NCBI RefSeq assembly: GCF_025118155.1
Contig: NW_026251423.1
Location: forward strand, 1-64,000
Origin: Cokeromyces recurvatus
Taxonomy: Eukaryota; Mucoromycota; Mucoromycetes; Mucorales; Mucoraceae
Direction of reading: 5' to 3'
Length of the DNA stretch: 64,000 nt
Numbering within the stretch: the stretch's first letter is position 1; the number at the start of each line of letters is the position of its first letter. The position numbers were made by a program, and so were the translations under genes. The notes below the pieces were generated by a model, which was not told where the DNA came from, made no database searches, and was given only the letters and a program-made list of their open reading frames with translations. Shown one piece after another: positions 10,050-22,694 of this stretch.

Positions 10050-12779
10050 ATGATTCATAAACCTAATAAATCGAAACTTGCCCTTGCCACACTTATTAGT
10101 ATTTCTGTATTAGGGACAGTATACTATAAAAGAAAACGAAGAGGATACAGAGACTCAAAAGATAATAGGATTGATCCTAAAGACAAATTGATCGATAATA
10201 ATTCACTCTATAATAACTTTGTTGCTTCATTACCTACTTCTTTTCTGCTGATCGAGACATCATCCGCTGCGGATACTTTTTTAAATAAATTGTTTTCTTC
10301 AATTAATCCAGCCAATTATCAACAAATTATACCTACTTCCTATGAAGAATTAAAGGCACAGATTGCTTCCTTATACCCCACATTTGAAAATCAGTTGGAA
10401 GCGATTCGAGATATGTATCATTCATTTTGGGACTATTTGACATTTGAAGATTTCAGAAATATGGCTAAAGAATCTATGAAGGAAGATAACAATCCTAACT
10501 TGCATCCAGAAATTCAACACAATGCCTATGTGAGGGAAGGACAAGAACTCTCTGAGGAAGAAATTAAGTTTGCGAAAACGAGGAAACAGAAGATGAAAGC
10601 TGCTTTTGCCTTTTTTATAGGTGTAAATGAGAATGAAGTTGAAATTGAAGATATTCCTAATATCGGTATTGCTTCAAGGTAAATGATAGAGCATATGTAT
10701 ATATATATGTATGTATATACATATTAAAAGTAATATATATATATATATATTTGGAATAAATAGTGGCGGTGGATATCGTGCTATGGTAAGCTGTTCTGGA
10801 TATTTACACGCTATGTATGAGACCGGTATTCTTGACTGTGTATTATATATGGCTGGCGTTTCTGGATCTACCTGGGCCATGTCACAACTATATAGTCCTT
10901 TGACAAATGCTTCGTTTGATACGCTAAAGGATCATCTTTCAAGCCGAATTCATACACATATCGCTAACCTGTCCAATTTCTTAAACTTGCTTAACGCCTC
11001 TCGTCATAATGCAAAAATTATTTTGCACGGTATTATTCAACGTTATTACCAACAGAATAAAAGTATCAGTCTTGTAGATATCTTTGGTATGTTATTGGGT
11101 GGTACTTTACTAGCGAAAAAAATAACGATTTCGGAAAATGAGCCAGAACATGATAGTAGTAGTAGTCATTCAAAATACAGTGAATCAATTGAATATCCTT
11201 CTATAAGAACGAATAATCAAACAACAGCGTCAAATAATAATAAGCAAGGCACTATACAAGAAGATAGTGGTCTAGAAGTAAAGCCGCGATTATTACACAA
11301 TAAAGAAATTAAATTATCAAAGCAAAGAGAGTATTTTGAGGATGGGTCATTACCAATGCCAATTTATTGTGTTGTGAGGCATGAGGTTGAAACCCCTAAT
11401 GTTACTAAAGCAGCTACAGTTTCTTCTATGGAAAATAATAGAGAGCCATGTGAACAATTAAAGATCGGAGAACTTGACAAATATCACGACAAAACAAACA
11501 ATGAAAACAAAGGCAGCAAAGTTTCAGACAAAGAAGAAATAAATAGTTTATACCAATGGTTTGAGTTTACCCCTTATGAAATGGGTAGTGAGGAAATCAA
11601 TGGTAATTATCAAAAAATTAACTCTACAAAAAAAAAAAAAAAATGTTAATTTAATTTACACAAATACTGTCTACAGCTTGGATTCCAATTTGGGCTTTTG
11701 GAAGAAAGTTTGAAGACGGCAAAAATTTAGAAAGGCTTCCTGAACAAAGTTTAGGTATTTTAATGGGCGTATTTGGATCCGCTTTTGTAGCTAGTCTTGC
11801 TCATTTTTATCAGGAGATTCGTCTGCTTCTGCCAGCTTCAGCTGTTCAAAAAGCAGATGAAATTATTAAAGACTACCAAAGTTCTGTTTTATCGACCATT
11901 CATCCAATTTCTCCAGCCTCCTTTCCAAATCCATTTTACAAAATGCCTAGTACAGTTCAAACAAAGGATAAATCAAAAGAAGAAATTTTACGGTCTAAAG
12001 ATTTAGTTGAATCGGAACAGATTGAGTTGATGGATGCTGGCATGGATAATAATATTCCTTTTTATCCCCTCTTGAGACGAGGTCGTGATGTAGATATCAT
12101 CATTGTAATCGATTCTAGTGCTGATATTCAAGAAACACCTTATTTTGATCGAGCAATGGGATATGTGAAACATCGTGGTATCAAAGGCTGGCCGACAGGT
12201 GCTGGATGGCCTAAACCAAAAAATGAAAAAAAGGAAGAAAAGGCGGCGATAGAAGCAAGCTCCTCCTCTACAAATATAATATCAACACAAGAAAATATGA
12301 CTCACACACCCATACATGTTAATCATTGTCATAATAAAAATACAAACACATCTACTAAAATCACTAATGATGAAGAAGAAGACAAATCAGAGACGACAGC
12401 ATCATTATCCTCAAAAATAACTAATTATGCTTTAGATACATGTACCATTTTTGAATCTAATTCTTTAGAAACCACTCCTGCCAAATCGACAAATGATATT
12501 AATCAAAATACCACTACAACAACATATCCCGAAAATACAAATCCAATCACACTTGTCTATTTTCCTTTAATTGTAAACAAAAACTATGATCCTGAATTTG
12601 ATCCTCAAACAGCAGAATTTTGCAGTACATGGAACTTTGTTTACTCTTCTGAACAAGTAAATAAGCTTCATGGATTAGCAAAAGCAAATATAAAAAATAA
12701 CTTGGAAAAAGTTCGTAAAGTAATTAGAGAGACATGGAAAAGGAAAAGAGATGAAAGATTAAAAAGAGAAAAAATGTAG
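10050..12779 (+). CDS. Cytosolic phospholipase A2-like lipase (PLA2c/lysophospholipase family)
   Basis: Exons 10050-10678, 10764-11602 and 11677-12779 join in phase to 856 residues. The protein begins with a short hydrophobic segment ([17 protein letters not shown]) followed by basic residues, a likely membrane anchor. The catalytic domain shows the oxyanion glycine motif SSGGGYRAM at the exon 1/2 junction and the nucleophile elbow GVSGSTW at about residue 241. The family's catalytic aspartate is likely in [18 protein letters not shown] at about residue 607. Members hydrolyse the acyl ester of (lyso)phospholipids. Two long low-complexity Ser/Asn/Thr-rich inserts (about 11130-11330 and 12230-12540) interrupt the domain. 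Family and active-site assignment are secure; substrate is not known. The next gene (12821) converges on it. Confidence 0.9.
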
Positions 12780-12820
12780 TTTTATTTAATATATATACAT
12801 ATACATAATAATAAAGTATT

Positions 12821-13084
12821 TTATTTATTTCTTGATACAGTATTATGCTCCAATTCATGAAGATGTCCAACTTGTTTTTCTGTTCCTTCATTTTCAATTT
12901 CACGTATTATTTGTGGATATAAATCCCAATTATTAGCCTCAGTCTCCTTTTCAGATGTACAGTTAATATTGATGTCGGCTTTTTGTTCACATCTGCCATT
13001 GACAGTGTCTCTATAAAGGGAAGGATGTGTTGTTATTTCGATACTATTTTTATCTTCATTATTTGAGTTACTGGTAGTGGACAT
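12821..13084 (-). CDS. Small hypothetical protein
   Basis: A single-exon frame of 87 residues, starting MSTTSNSNNEDKNS. An in-frame ATG 30 nt further upstream would add a Phe-rich run encoded by an A-tract and is less likely. The protein is polar and acidic (TSEKETEANNWDLYP, REIENEGTEKQ) and has no recognised domain, signal peptide or membrane segment. Its 3' end lies 41 bp from the phospholipase stop, so the two genes converge. The codon choice looks like that of the neighbours, but a chance frame cannot be excluded. Confidence 0.4.
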   Translation of the reverse strand: MSTTSNSNNEDKNSIEITTHPSLYRDTVNGRCEQKADININCTSEKETEANNWDLYPQIIREIENEGTEKQVGHLHELEHNTVSRNK

Positions 13085-13476
13085 TTTGAAAAAAAAAAAG
13101 AGAGGCACACACACAGAAAGAGAGAGAAAGGAAGTAACAAATGATAAAAAAAAAAAGATAATTTGTAAATGATATAAGTTTTAGAACAATAGTCACAACA
13201 ATAATGTCATTTATCCCCACATTATATATTTGGCCAAGTATATAATTTATAGTTTAAAAAAGGAAATAGTACTGATCATGGCTTGCATAAAAAAAAAAAA
13301 TACCATTTCCGTCATACAAGTGGAATACAAATTACGTCAATTTCTTTATTTTACATCATATTCACGTTAAATTGCCTATACTTCTATTTAATATAATATA
13401 ATATTCTATATACATATATATGCATTTGCATGTGTATGTGTATGTATCTAAAAACAAAAAAAAAAAAGATGGCTGT
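13085..13476. other. Short spacer
   Basis: AT-rich spacer with A-runs and an alternating TATACATATATATGCA stretch. No gene is seen. It would hold the promoter of the small gene at 12821-13084 and the 3' end of the transporter. Confidence 0.5.
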
Positions 13477-14849
13477 TTATGATCCAAAGGCAGCAATTAA
13501 CTCCTTTATAGCTTCCATTGTACCAAAAATAAGCCCAATAAGACCTAACAGGACAATAAAACCACACCATACAAGCTCATAAATTGGCTTATTACGTATG
13601 CCTGTCAATTTCAAATAAAATAAAACAGGGAAGATAAAAATAAGATTACAATTAGCAAAAGCACCAATCAAGGACATAAGTGCGCCAAAATGAGGTACAG
13701 AGCAGGCAACGACAGCTATAAGAACCATGATAGAGATACGAAGACAAGCACGAATCAAAAATTCTTTTGTTTTACCAAATCGCTCTTCAGTAATATTTAA
13801 CATTTCTTCAATGTCCAAAGAAAATGAAGTTGTCAAGATAGGTGCAGAGAGTAAGACATTAATGGTGATCACAATAATAGCTAAGATACGTGCACCATTC
13901 TCTGGTAGCGAATTATAAACCGGCGAAAGAACTTCACGTCCATAAACAAGATAGCCGCTTATGGCAACAATAAAGTACATAACAGCACATGTACCGAGAC
14001 CGGCTGCAGCCACTTTAGGCCAGTCTTGGGGCTTTTTCATTGATGCCTCTACATGAGGATAGACAACATTACCCCCGAAACTGAAAGAAATCGTACTTAA
14101 AGCAATTGGAAACATATCCCAGACAACAACATCATGCTGAACATTTACATGATTTGGTTTATCAATAATTGACATAACCAAAACGACAATGATAACAATA
14201 AAGATCGCAACAACACCAAAGGCACTCATCCAAGCTAGTTCTTTCATTGTCTTGAGTAATATAAATGGAATAGCAATTGCAGCTGATAGAATTATAGTCC
14301 AGGGAATATCACCAATTTCAGCTACAGTTCCACGACAAAGTTGATTAAGATTAGCACCAGACAGAACCATATAAAGTACAGGTGCGCCTAAAAGAATCCA
14401 GGAATTAAAAAAGAATGTCACCCAACCACCAATAGCACCAAAGGCTGTGGTTGCAATATCTTTGTATGTATTAAGTCGCTTTTTTTCACCATTTGCATAA
14501 AGACATCGAATGAGAAGAATAGAGGTATAAGTAGACATAGTCCAAGATAAAAACAGAATAAGCAGACCTATCCAACCACCTTGCTTTAGTGCTAATGGAA
14601 GACCGAGAGTACCTGTACCTGCAACTACACATACTACATTAAAGTAAGCTCCAAAAAAGCTACTTCCTTTTTCACGATCATGAATACTTGCATTACTATA
14701 CGCTTCAAACTCACGATCTTATGGTATAAAGATATGTTATTAAACGCGTACACACATATATAATTTATCAATTATATACCAGCTATAATAGAACTCGCTA
14801 CAAAACTTTTGAGCTCAAAATCCTCCCTTTTATCTTGATCAATTGACAT
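13477..14849 (-). CDS. Amino-acid transporter of the AVT/Aa_trans family
   Basis: Exons (minus) 14849-14780 and 14717-13477 join in phase to 436 residues. The N-terminus is short and hydrophilic (MSIDQDKREDFELKSF). The family hallmark at the first membrane helix, VAGTGTLGLPLALKQGGWIG, follows. About ten further hydrophobic segments cover the rest (e.g. WVTFFFNSWILLGAPVLYMV, FPIALSTISFSFGGNVVYPHVEASMK, ALMSLIGAFANCNLIFIFPVLFYL). The AAAP superfamily moves neutral or aromatic amino acids with protons. Fungal AVT members act at the vacuole, so a vacuolar location is inferred from the family. The short first exon was chosen because it gives the only ATG in phase with the splice site. Confidence 0.9.
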
Positions 14850-15604
14850 TTCTAAAGGAAAAAAAACAAAAAAAAAAGAACAAAGATATATTTTAACCTT
14901 GCCATATAATGTCAAATAGATCCTTAATCTTGATTTTTCTTACATTTCCTTAATTTCCTTTATTGTATCAAGTAAGCTTATGAAACAATTGTTATTACTT
15001 TTTGGACCAACTTCATGCTATTTTTTTTTCTATAGAACAATAAGATAGATTTCTATTTTATGTTTAAAAGACAGAATGAAAAAAAAAAAAATTAAAAATA
15101 GTAATAAGCTTATAATAGCTTTTCTTACATTCTTTATAAATACCTAATGTACCTTTTCTTATTATATGCGTCCTTTCATATTAACACAAGTTAACGATTA
15201 GAATCATTAACAGCACCTTAAGTATATTTATTATTATTTAACTTTATTTGATTTTCTAATCTTTGTAGTTGGAGAATCTGTCAGCTTTTAGAGTTAAAAA
15301 AAAAAAGAAAAAAAAAGAGCCACTTAAAGAAGCTTATCAAACAATAGCCTTCTATCTTCAAAAAGATTATTCTTCAAATAAGAAAGGAATGATGATTAGA
15401 TTTCAATTTAACATTTTTTTTTCTTTTTTACCATTCTAGTTGAATAGTATTTCATACATATTTCTATACATTAATGTTACGATTATTATTTTTTTTTTTT
15501 TAAGAGTCTACAGTACAATAGCATAGTAAATTTTTAAATGAATGTAATTGGTACGTTTAGAATTAATTCGATATTAACAGAACTCATCTTTACTTATGAT
15601 GATA

Positions 15605-15605
<1 letters not shown>

Positions 15606-15658
<53 letters not shown>
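15606..15658. repeat. Poly(A) tract, about 52 nt
   Basis: An uninterrupted run of A. Similar A or T runs are found in introns and spacers throughout the window. It could be the tail of a long-gone retro-inserted sequence, or simple slippage. No retroposed gene was seen on either side. Confidence 0.9.
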
Positions 15659-15660
<2 letters not shown>

Positions 15661-16768
15661 AGAATGAATGATCTATGATTGCTCTAATGCCTTTGTGTCA
15701 TTTTTCAACAGTATTTGAAAGCCTTACGAACATATCACGTACACAAAAAATGCATATGAAATATCTCAGATTGTTTACTATTATAACAGTATAGAGCGAG
15801 ACCCACGATGTATACTCTGATAACATACATATCTTACCCACATGTAAAAGATGAGTATATAATACATTCGCAAAAAATTATTTATTATCCTCTTATCCAA
15901 TTAATGAACATTGTATCGTTGATTCTCTTGTAGTTAACATCTTTTTTTTTCTCAATATCATTTTGATAGAAAGAGATATTATGGTCTCTTTTTTTACCAG
16001 GACCTTTTTATTTTTTTTTCTTTTGGCAATGGTTGACTTTGTAAAATAATTATGTGCACTTGAATCCAGTACATATACATATACAGATAATTAATAATAA
16101 TTCCCTATCACTAATATTTGTAAGCTTTATAAGTTTAGCTTAATTTCATTTGAGCGTCCAAAAAAGCATGCCAAGTCACGTCAATCTACTAAACTAGATA
16201 GAAGTTATAGAGAATCAATTTATAAGACATTCATTTTTTGTATCCGTAGTCATCTAAGTAAATTAATATTTATATTATATGAATGGATATTATTTATTTA
16301 TTTTATAGTTTTTAGTGCATGATTCGAAAATTATAAGGAAATTAGTCTCCTGAAATCTTTTATTAAAATTAAAAAACAATAACACAGTTAGACATAATAC
16401 GTTAAAAGTAATCTTTATTACTTATCTAAAAGGGAAATAAAAACTTATAAATATTTCTATTCATTTCGTTTATTACTACAAATCAAGTAATGTCTACAAT
16501 TCAATAACTATTATTAATTAGATTATAAGAATATTTGTTCCATAAAAGTAGCACGTTTGGTCTCTAGTTAAACTGATGGAGTAGCCTAATAGTAGTTATT
16601 CAAAATGTAAAGGAGGTAAATAACAATGTAGAAATGATGAAAATTTAAATTGAAAAAAATTCGTAAATATGCTATTGATTAATTATCGTCAACAAGAAAA
16701 AATAGATGTATACAAATATATGTATTTGGTAAGATATCCTGTAGAACTTAGCGTCCTTTATAAAGTTT

Positions 16769-16922
16769 CTAAAGGTTAATTGTTTGATGATCTACTGGTA
16801 AAAATGTAAAGTCACATACGCGCCATTCTTGAATTTTATTAAACTGTTCTGGTCGAAAGCTAAGAGAGGCATTAGGTGAGACTACTCTACTGTAGATATT
16901 AATCTCGGTAGCAACATTGTCG
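16769..16922 (-). pseudogene. Coding-like scrap, unknown
   Basis: The minus strand reads an open stretch of about 50 codons ending NASLSFRPEQFNKIQEWRVC then DFTFLPVDHQTINL and a stop. Its residue composition looks like real protein rather than translated AT-rich DNA. Upstream the frame is closed and no good splice acceptor with a coding exon was found. It may be the last exon of a decayed gene. Confidence 0.25.
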
Positions 16923-17244
16923 ATTCAGTTAAAATAGTTTCAATGGATACTTGCAAATAAAATCCAATACATCACATTATTCATTTTTGGTGCAATGCGG
17001 AGTTAATATATTCTATGTTGTTAATTGAGGACATACTAAAGTTTAAGTTTATTATATTTATAAACCTTTTTTTTTATTGTAAGACAATAAAGATTAAAGC
17101 ACATGAAAAAATGTAACTTGTGATTTATTAAATTATATATTAAAGTAGCAAATATAGCGAATTAATATATGATAAAAAAAAAGTATCCTAGAGCTTTTCT
17201 TTACAAGTTTTATTTTATTTTTTCAAGAAACAAAAAAGGTCAAG

Positions 17245-17283
<39 letters not shown>

Positions 17284-17398
17284 CCTTTTTTCCTTTTTTC
17301 CTTTTTTTTGTTTTCGTTCCTTGTAATTTTTGTTATTATATGTATTATTTGAGAACAGCCATAAGGTCAGACATGCAAAAGGAGGTCTCACAATTTTC

Positions 17399-17444
<46 letters not shown>

Positions 17445-17584
17445 ATAATACATATATTTATACATTTATTAACGTTTTACACGCATTTTTCCCGCACTAT
17501 ATTTTATTTTGTTTTATTTTGTATTTTTGTACCTTTTTCATCTAGATATACTACTTTTATTTATTTTTATTATAATATACTACT

Positions 17585-18280
17585 ATGACTACTGAAGAAA
17601 TTATTGTTCCAAAATGTCAAGGCTGTTCATATTTAATTGAAGAAGGGGCAGTAGTTGCATTTGGCGATTCATTATTTCATGTCAAATGGTAAACATTTGT
17701 CTATTAAGTAATGCAAACTTACAGTTACTTATTTTTTGTCTTTTTCTAGTTTTATTTGTGCAAAATGTAAAGAATGTGTTGATGATAAAACAAATTTATT
17801 ACTTCTAGAAGATGGAAGGCCTGTTTGTGACAATTGTTCTTATAATTGTACTGTATGTCATGAAGTCATTAGAGATGAGGCTATCATGACTGGTAAAAAA
17901 AAAAAAAAATCGATTCTTTCAGCAAGTTTCATCACGTTAATCTTTTTTATATGATAGGTGAAAAGGCTTATCATTCTCATTGCTTCAAATGTATTTCTTG
18001 CTGCAAGAAGATCGAAGATTTGATATTTACACAAACTGCCAAGGTCCGCATTTTTTTTTTTTTTTTTTTTATATGTACACAATATTAGGTTTCATTTATG
18101 AATCACAAACAAAAAAAAATTACTTTTAGCATTAAATATTAAGTATCTCTTCTTCTTTAAATTTATAATTTAGGGAATTTATTGTACAGCATGCCATGAA
18201 AAGCGAAAAGCTGAGAAGAAACGTCGAAAAAATAAGGTACATTAATAATAATAATAATAACAATAAAAAGAAGATTTTTT

Positions 18281-18318
<38 letters not shown>

Positions 18319-21031
18319 TTATTTTTTTGCTTGAATTTTATTCTGAAACATAAAATTGTGATTTTCTATTTACTTTCAGACAAATATTGTAAATGCATCG
18401 GAGACAATAGAAAAATCACAGCAGACTTCTTGTATTACTGTTTATCCTGAGGAGGCCAGTAGCTTATCTACATCACCTGTATTACCTACACCTGCTCGCT
18501 CTCGTGAAAACTCTCCACCACCAAATATGTCAGAAGCGCAAGTAAATAATATAAGCAGCTCTATTTTATCAGATTTATCATTATCTTTCTTTGATAATGA
18601 GTCGACCGAACTTGCCAATTTATCTAATTCCTTGGGTGTTAATTTATCTTTGAAATCAATAAAAGATCAGGAAAAAGCGAGAGATAGTACAGCACTTCGT
18701 ATCAACAGAGCTTCTGAAATATTACAATCCTCATTACGTACTTCTTCATTAAAAAATATGGACCAACATAATGAAGAGAGTGAGACTTCTGTTGCTATTA
18801 ACTCTTCCTCTGATGTGAATACACTTAAACAAGAGCTTTCAGAATTACGGTCTAGAATGAAAGAACTTGAAACCAATTATAAAGTATTACAGGTAATCAT
18901 AATTCATCATCTACTTAATTAATGAGGATTCTGATTATTAATTTTTTAATTATAGGAAGCAAGTCAACAAGCCCTTCTAGATCTTGACCAAGTCAAAGAT
19001 GATCTTGCAAAAGAATTTAATGTTAAGCAACAACTCGAATTTACAATTTTATCACTGACAAAAAAAAATGGGGGTGTTTTATCTCGGAAGGAATTAGACA
19101 AGCTTGCTTTATTCAGAGTAGAGTTAGAACGAACATGTAAAGAAATGATCAACTATCGAGACAAAATTGCTAATACCATTGATCAAAATATATCTAGCAG
19201 GTAAATATATATATCAAGATAGTATTTACTATATATTTAAAAAGAAGCTGATGGATGATATATGTATTTGTATTTGTATATGTATATATATATATATATA
19301 TATTTTTAATAGCTCTATTTGTACAAATTATCAAAAAAATCTCAAGATTCAAATCAAATCATTAATACAGGAAAGAGATTTATTAAGAGCACAGACTAAA
19401 GATTTACAAGTATCAAGAGATGACGTGATACATGAAATGATACTTCTCAATACGAAAAATGCTGAATTAACCACAATGAATAATGATCTATCTAGACGTG
19501 CTCTAGAAAAAGAAGAAACCATTATTATTACAGCACCTAACAATAATAGTCATTCACCTCCACTTTCTCCGTCTCAATCTACAGATACAACTATTCCCAC
19601 TAGGATTCGGAAACCATCCGATGGTGGTTCAGTTGTTTGTAATGTATCCTCACAAAACAACTTTATACCTGACCAAACACCTACACTATTTCGTATCAAA
19701 AAGAAGGGAAGCGCCATGTTTGGTATATTAGGTGGTTCTGTCAGTAACACTAAATCTGAATCTTTAAACGGAAATCAACATCATTCTTCTTCAAAACCAA
19801 GCATCTATAATAATCATCTTCATAGTAGCAGTGTACAAACTCTCAACTCTCATTTCGATACTATTCACCATAATAGTGGTACAGTAGGACGAGCGTTTAC
19901 CAAGAATAAGGCTTATGTAGAATCAAATAGCTCTTTATCACAGCATACCTCTAATACTCAACAACAGCAGTCCTCAGGTGATCACTCGTTTCAACCAATG
20001 TCCTTTTTGAGACCTGTCAAGTGTGGAGCTTGTGGGGATAAAATTTGGGGTCGAAGTGAATATCGTTGTGAAGGCTGTGGCTTTTCTTCTCACTCTCGTT
20101 GTCTAACTAAAGTACCACAGCAATGTACTGCTGCAGCACTAGCAACCAGTAGTAGTCTAGAATTAACATCTTTGACATCCACAGAGGGTATACATCCTTC
20201 AATTAGTTCATCTAGCTTATTATCAACAAGCCATGAAAGCAGTATAAATAAGCCATTACCAATACCTAAAAAGTCTATTTCAGGTAAAGTACGCAGTCAT
20301 TATCAATCTTTTTTTTTTCTCCTAATGTATTTACATCCTTTATATAGAAAGCAATCTTTTTGGTATTGATCTCACAGAGCGTGCACAGTTTGAGAATAGA
20401 ACAGTGCCTTTGATTGTAGAACAATGTATTAAAGAAGTTGAAGCAAGAGGTTTAGAGTATGAAGGGATTTATCGAAAATCAGGCGGCGCAGCTCAAATAC
20501 GTGCTATTCAACTTGCCTTTGAACAAGGTGAAAGTACCAATCTTGATAATGAAGAAGAGTTTAATGATATTTGTGCTATTACAAGTGTTCTTAAACAATA
20601 TTTTAGAGACTTGCCTAACCCTCTTTTCACGTTTGAGCTTTATGACACCTTGATTGATATAGCAAGTGAGTACTTTTTTTTTTCTAAAAAAAAAAAAAAG
20701 CAATTTATCATTAACCATCCTGCTATCATTAGCTATGAATCACAATGAAAAGAAGATAGAAGCCTTTTCAAACGCACTATCAAAACTTCCAAAAGCTCAT
20801 TTGGATACAGTCATTCTTTTATTTACACATCTTAACAAAGTTTTCGAACAAAGTGAAAAGAATCGAATGAGTGTAAAGAATCTTGCTATGGTATTTGCAC
20901 CAACATTGATGCGTCATAATGATCCATCAAGAGATTTCCTTGATATCAGTTATAAAAATGCCACTATTGAATATATTCTTTTACATACTACAGAACTATT
21001 CCCTAATATTACCACTAATACTATCTCTTAA
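17585..21031 (+). CDS. LIM-LIM-C1-RhoGAP protein (Rho GTPase-activating protein, Rga-like)
   Basis: Nine exons: 17585-17688, 17750-17892, 17958-18043, 18174-18236, 18380-18892, 18956-19200, 19313-20283, 20348-20665, 20733-21031. All junctions are in phase and give 913 residues. Two LIM zinc-binding domains (CQGC..., CAKCKECV..., CDNC, CTVCHEVI..., HCFKCISC, CTACHEK) fill residues 10-125. A predicted coiled coil lies around 280-430. A C1 zinc domain (CGACGDKIWGRSEYRCEGCG...HSRC) is at about 620-668. The RhoGAP domain (about 708-905) has the arginine finger in GIYRKSGGAAQ. Such proteins switch off Rho/Cdc42 GTPases and set polarity. Yeast Rga1/Rga2 share LIM plus RhoGAP. The added C1 suggests recruitment to lipid, which is inference. 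Confidence 0.93.
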
Positions 21032-21144
21032 ATAGATAATATCTATCTATATATATCGTAATCCCTTTTCTCCTTTATACTACTTATACATACACATCTT
21101 CATCTACATCCACACATATATTATTTGTAATTAAATATTTATTT

Positions 21145-22061
21145 TTACATATCTGCAAAAAATGTATTATTTTTGTTATTCTTTTTCTTTTCTGTCTTGT
21201 TCTTTTTTTGCTTCTTCTTTCTCTTTTTTTTATTGCTGCTTTCATCATCTGAATCAGTTCCCCAATCATCATCCGAATCTTTTACAGTAGGTTCGTCATT
21301 AGTTTTATCTTCTTCCTCTTTATCATGCGATACGTCCTGTTCTTCATCTTCTAATTTTGCAGTCGCTTCCTCTTCCTCTTCAAAAAGATGAGCAATATCC
21401 CAAAATTGCAATTTGTCATCATGTCCACTTGACACCAATAATTTCTTATCATAACTTAGTTTTAAATTTTCAATGGGCATATCTTCACCATGATCACCCA
21501 AAGCGCCATGAAATTCATTTGGTAAAATAGTCACCAAACTAAAAAAAAATTAAGTTAAGAGGAATTGATATTACATACAAGCTACCTTACCGAATAATAC
21601 CATCACTGCTTCCTGTACAGATTGTATCTTCATCTAATTTACAAATAGCTTCAATGGAGTTTGGATGTCCAATAATACGATCATTATAATCACCCCAATC
21701 TCCCCAGGACCACAAGCTTAAGATACCATCTTGTGTACCCACAACTGCTTTTTTCTCATTCTAAAAATACATTAAATTTATGTTAAAAAAAATAATAATA
21801 ATATCCTACCTTCACGAGTTGTATAGATAAAAGCTCATCTTCAATTTGATCTGACATAGCAGCTACATTAGGTTTACGAATATCCCAAGTAGATAAGTAC
21901 CCGTCACCTCCTACTGTTAATAATGTTCTATGCTGATTGCTATATATCATATCTGCAATATAATCTTCATGTTCCGTATATGTCATGACAGATTCTTTTT
22001 TGCGACTATCCCAAATCTACTTTGTAAATAAAGATGAATAAGTTGATGTAATCATATAGTA

Positions 22062-22126
<65 letters not shown>

Positions 22127-22694
22127 TTTATAACCCCTTTATCGTCACCTGTTGCTAATTTATGTTCATCGATGATTAAAAGTGAATTAATGGGTGATCT
22201 ATTATACAGAATTAATAATCGAAGGAAATATAAATTCTTTATATAACCTTATTATTAATTCTTACTCATGAGTTTCTTCTCGAATATGAATGACTTCACC
22301 AGTTTCTGCATCTAAAAGTCGGATCGATTTATCACGTGAAATACCATATATTTCTAAACACTAGAAATAAGTAACTTGTTTTTATTTTATCACATGCATA
22401 TATCTATCTATATATCTTATTCTTACGAGAGCCATCATGTGTAAATGCAACACCTCTGCATGATTTTTTAAATGCTCTAGTTTTCCATAATTGTTCATGG
22501 CCTTCTAAACCATAACGATAACTATAAAAAAAAAAAAATTAGTAAAATACACATGTAAATGACATGTATGTTTACCAATGAATTCGACCGTTAATCATGC
22601 CGGTAACCGCAATGTTGTTACTAGGGTGCAAATCAAGATGGAATATATTATCGTCGAGTTGTATCGGTGCTGGTTTATTATCTCCTGCATTCAT
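21145..22694 (-). CDS. JIP5: WD-repeat ribosome biogenesis protein Jip5/WDR55
   Basis: Seven exons (minus): 22694-22576, 22521-22427, 22353-22266, 22198-22126, 22016-21810, 21760-21591, 21538-21145, giving 381 residues. WD repeats are visible as GISRDKSIRLLDAETG, LATGDDKGVIKIWDSR, TVGGDGYLSTWDIRK, VGTQDGILSLWSWGDW and VSSGHDDKLQFWDIAHLF. An acidic then lysine-rich tail ends FFADM, as in Jip5 proteins (usually FFADL). The acceptor of exon 3 is the second of two closely spaced AGs; using the first would shift the frame. The intron at 22017-22125 contains a T-run of over 50 nt. Jip5/WDR55 is a nucleolar factor needed for large-subunit production. Confidence 0.92.

Larger units (their letters stand above)
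14850..17584. other. Long AT-rich intergenic region
   Basis: 2.7 kb without a supported gene. It contains an A-run of about 52 nt (about 15606-15658), long T-runs at about 17250-17283 and 17404-17440 just upstream of the next gene, and one short coding-like scrap on the minus strand (16769-16922). Confidence 0.55.

Noticed and set aside
17169..17588. 139-codon plus-strand frame rich in Phe
   Set aside because: It is poly(T) translated as polyphenylalanine, just upstream of the LIM-RhoGAP start.
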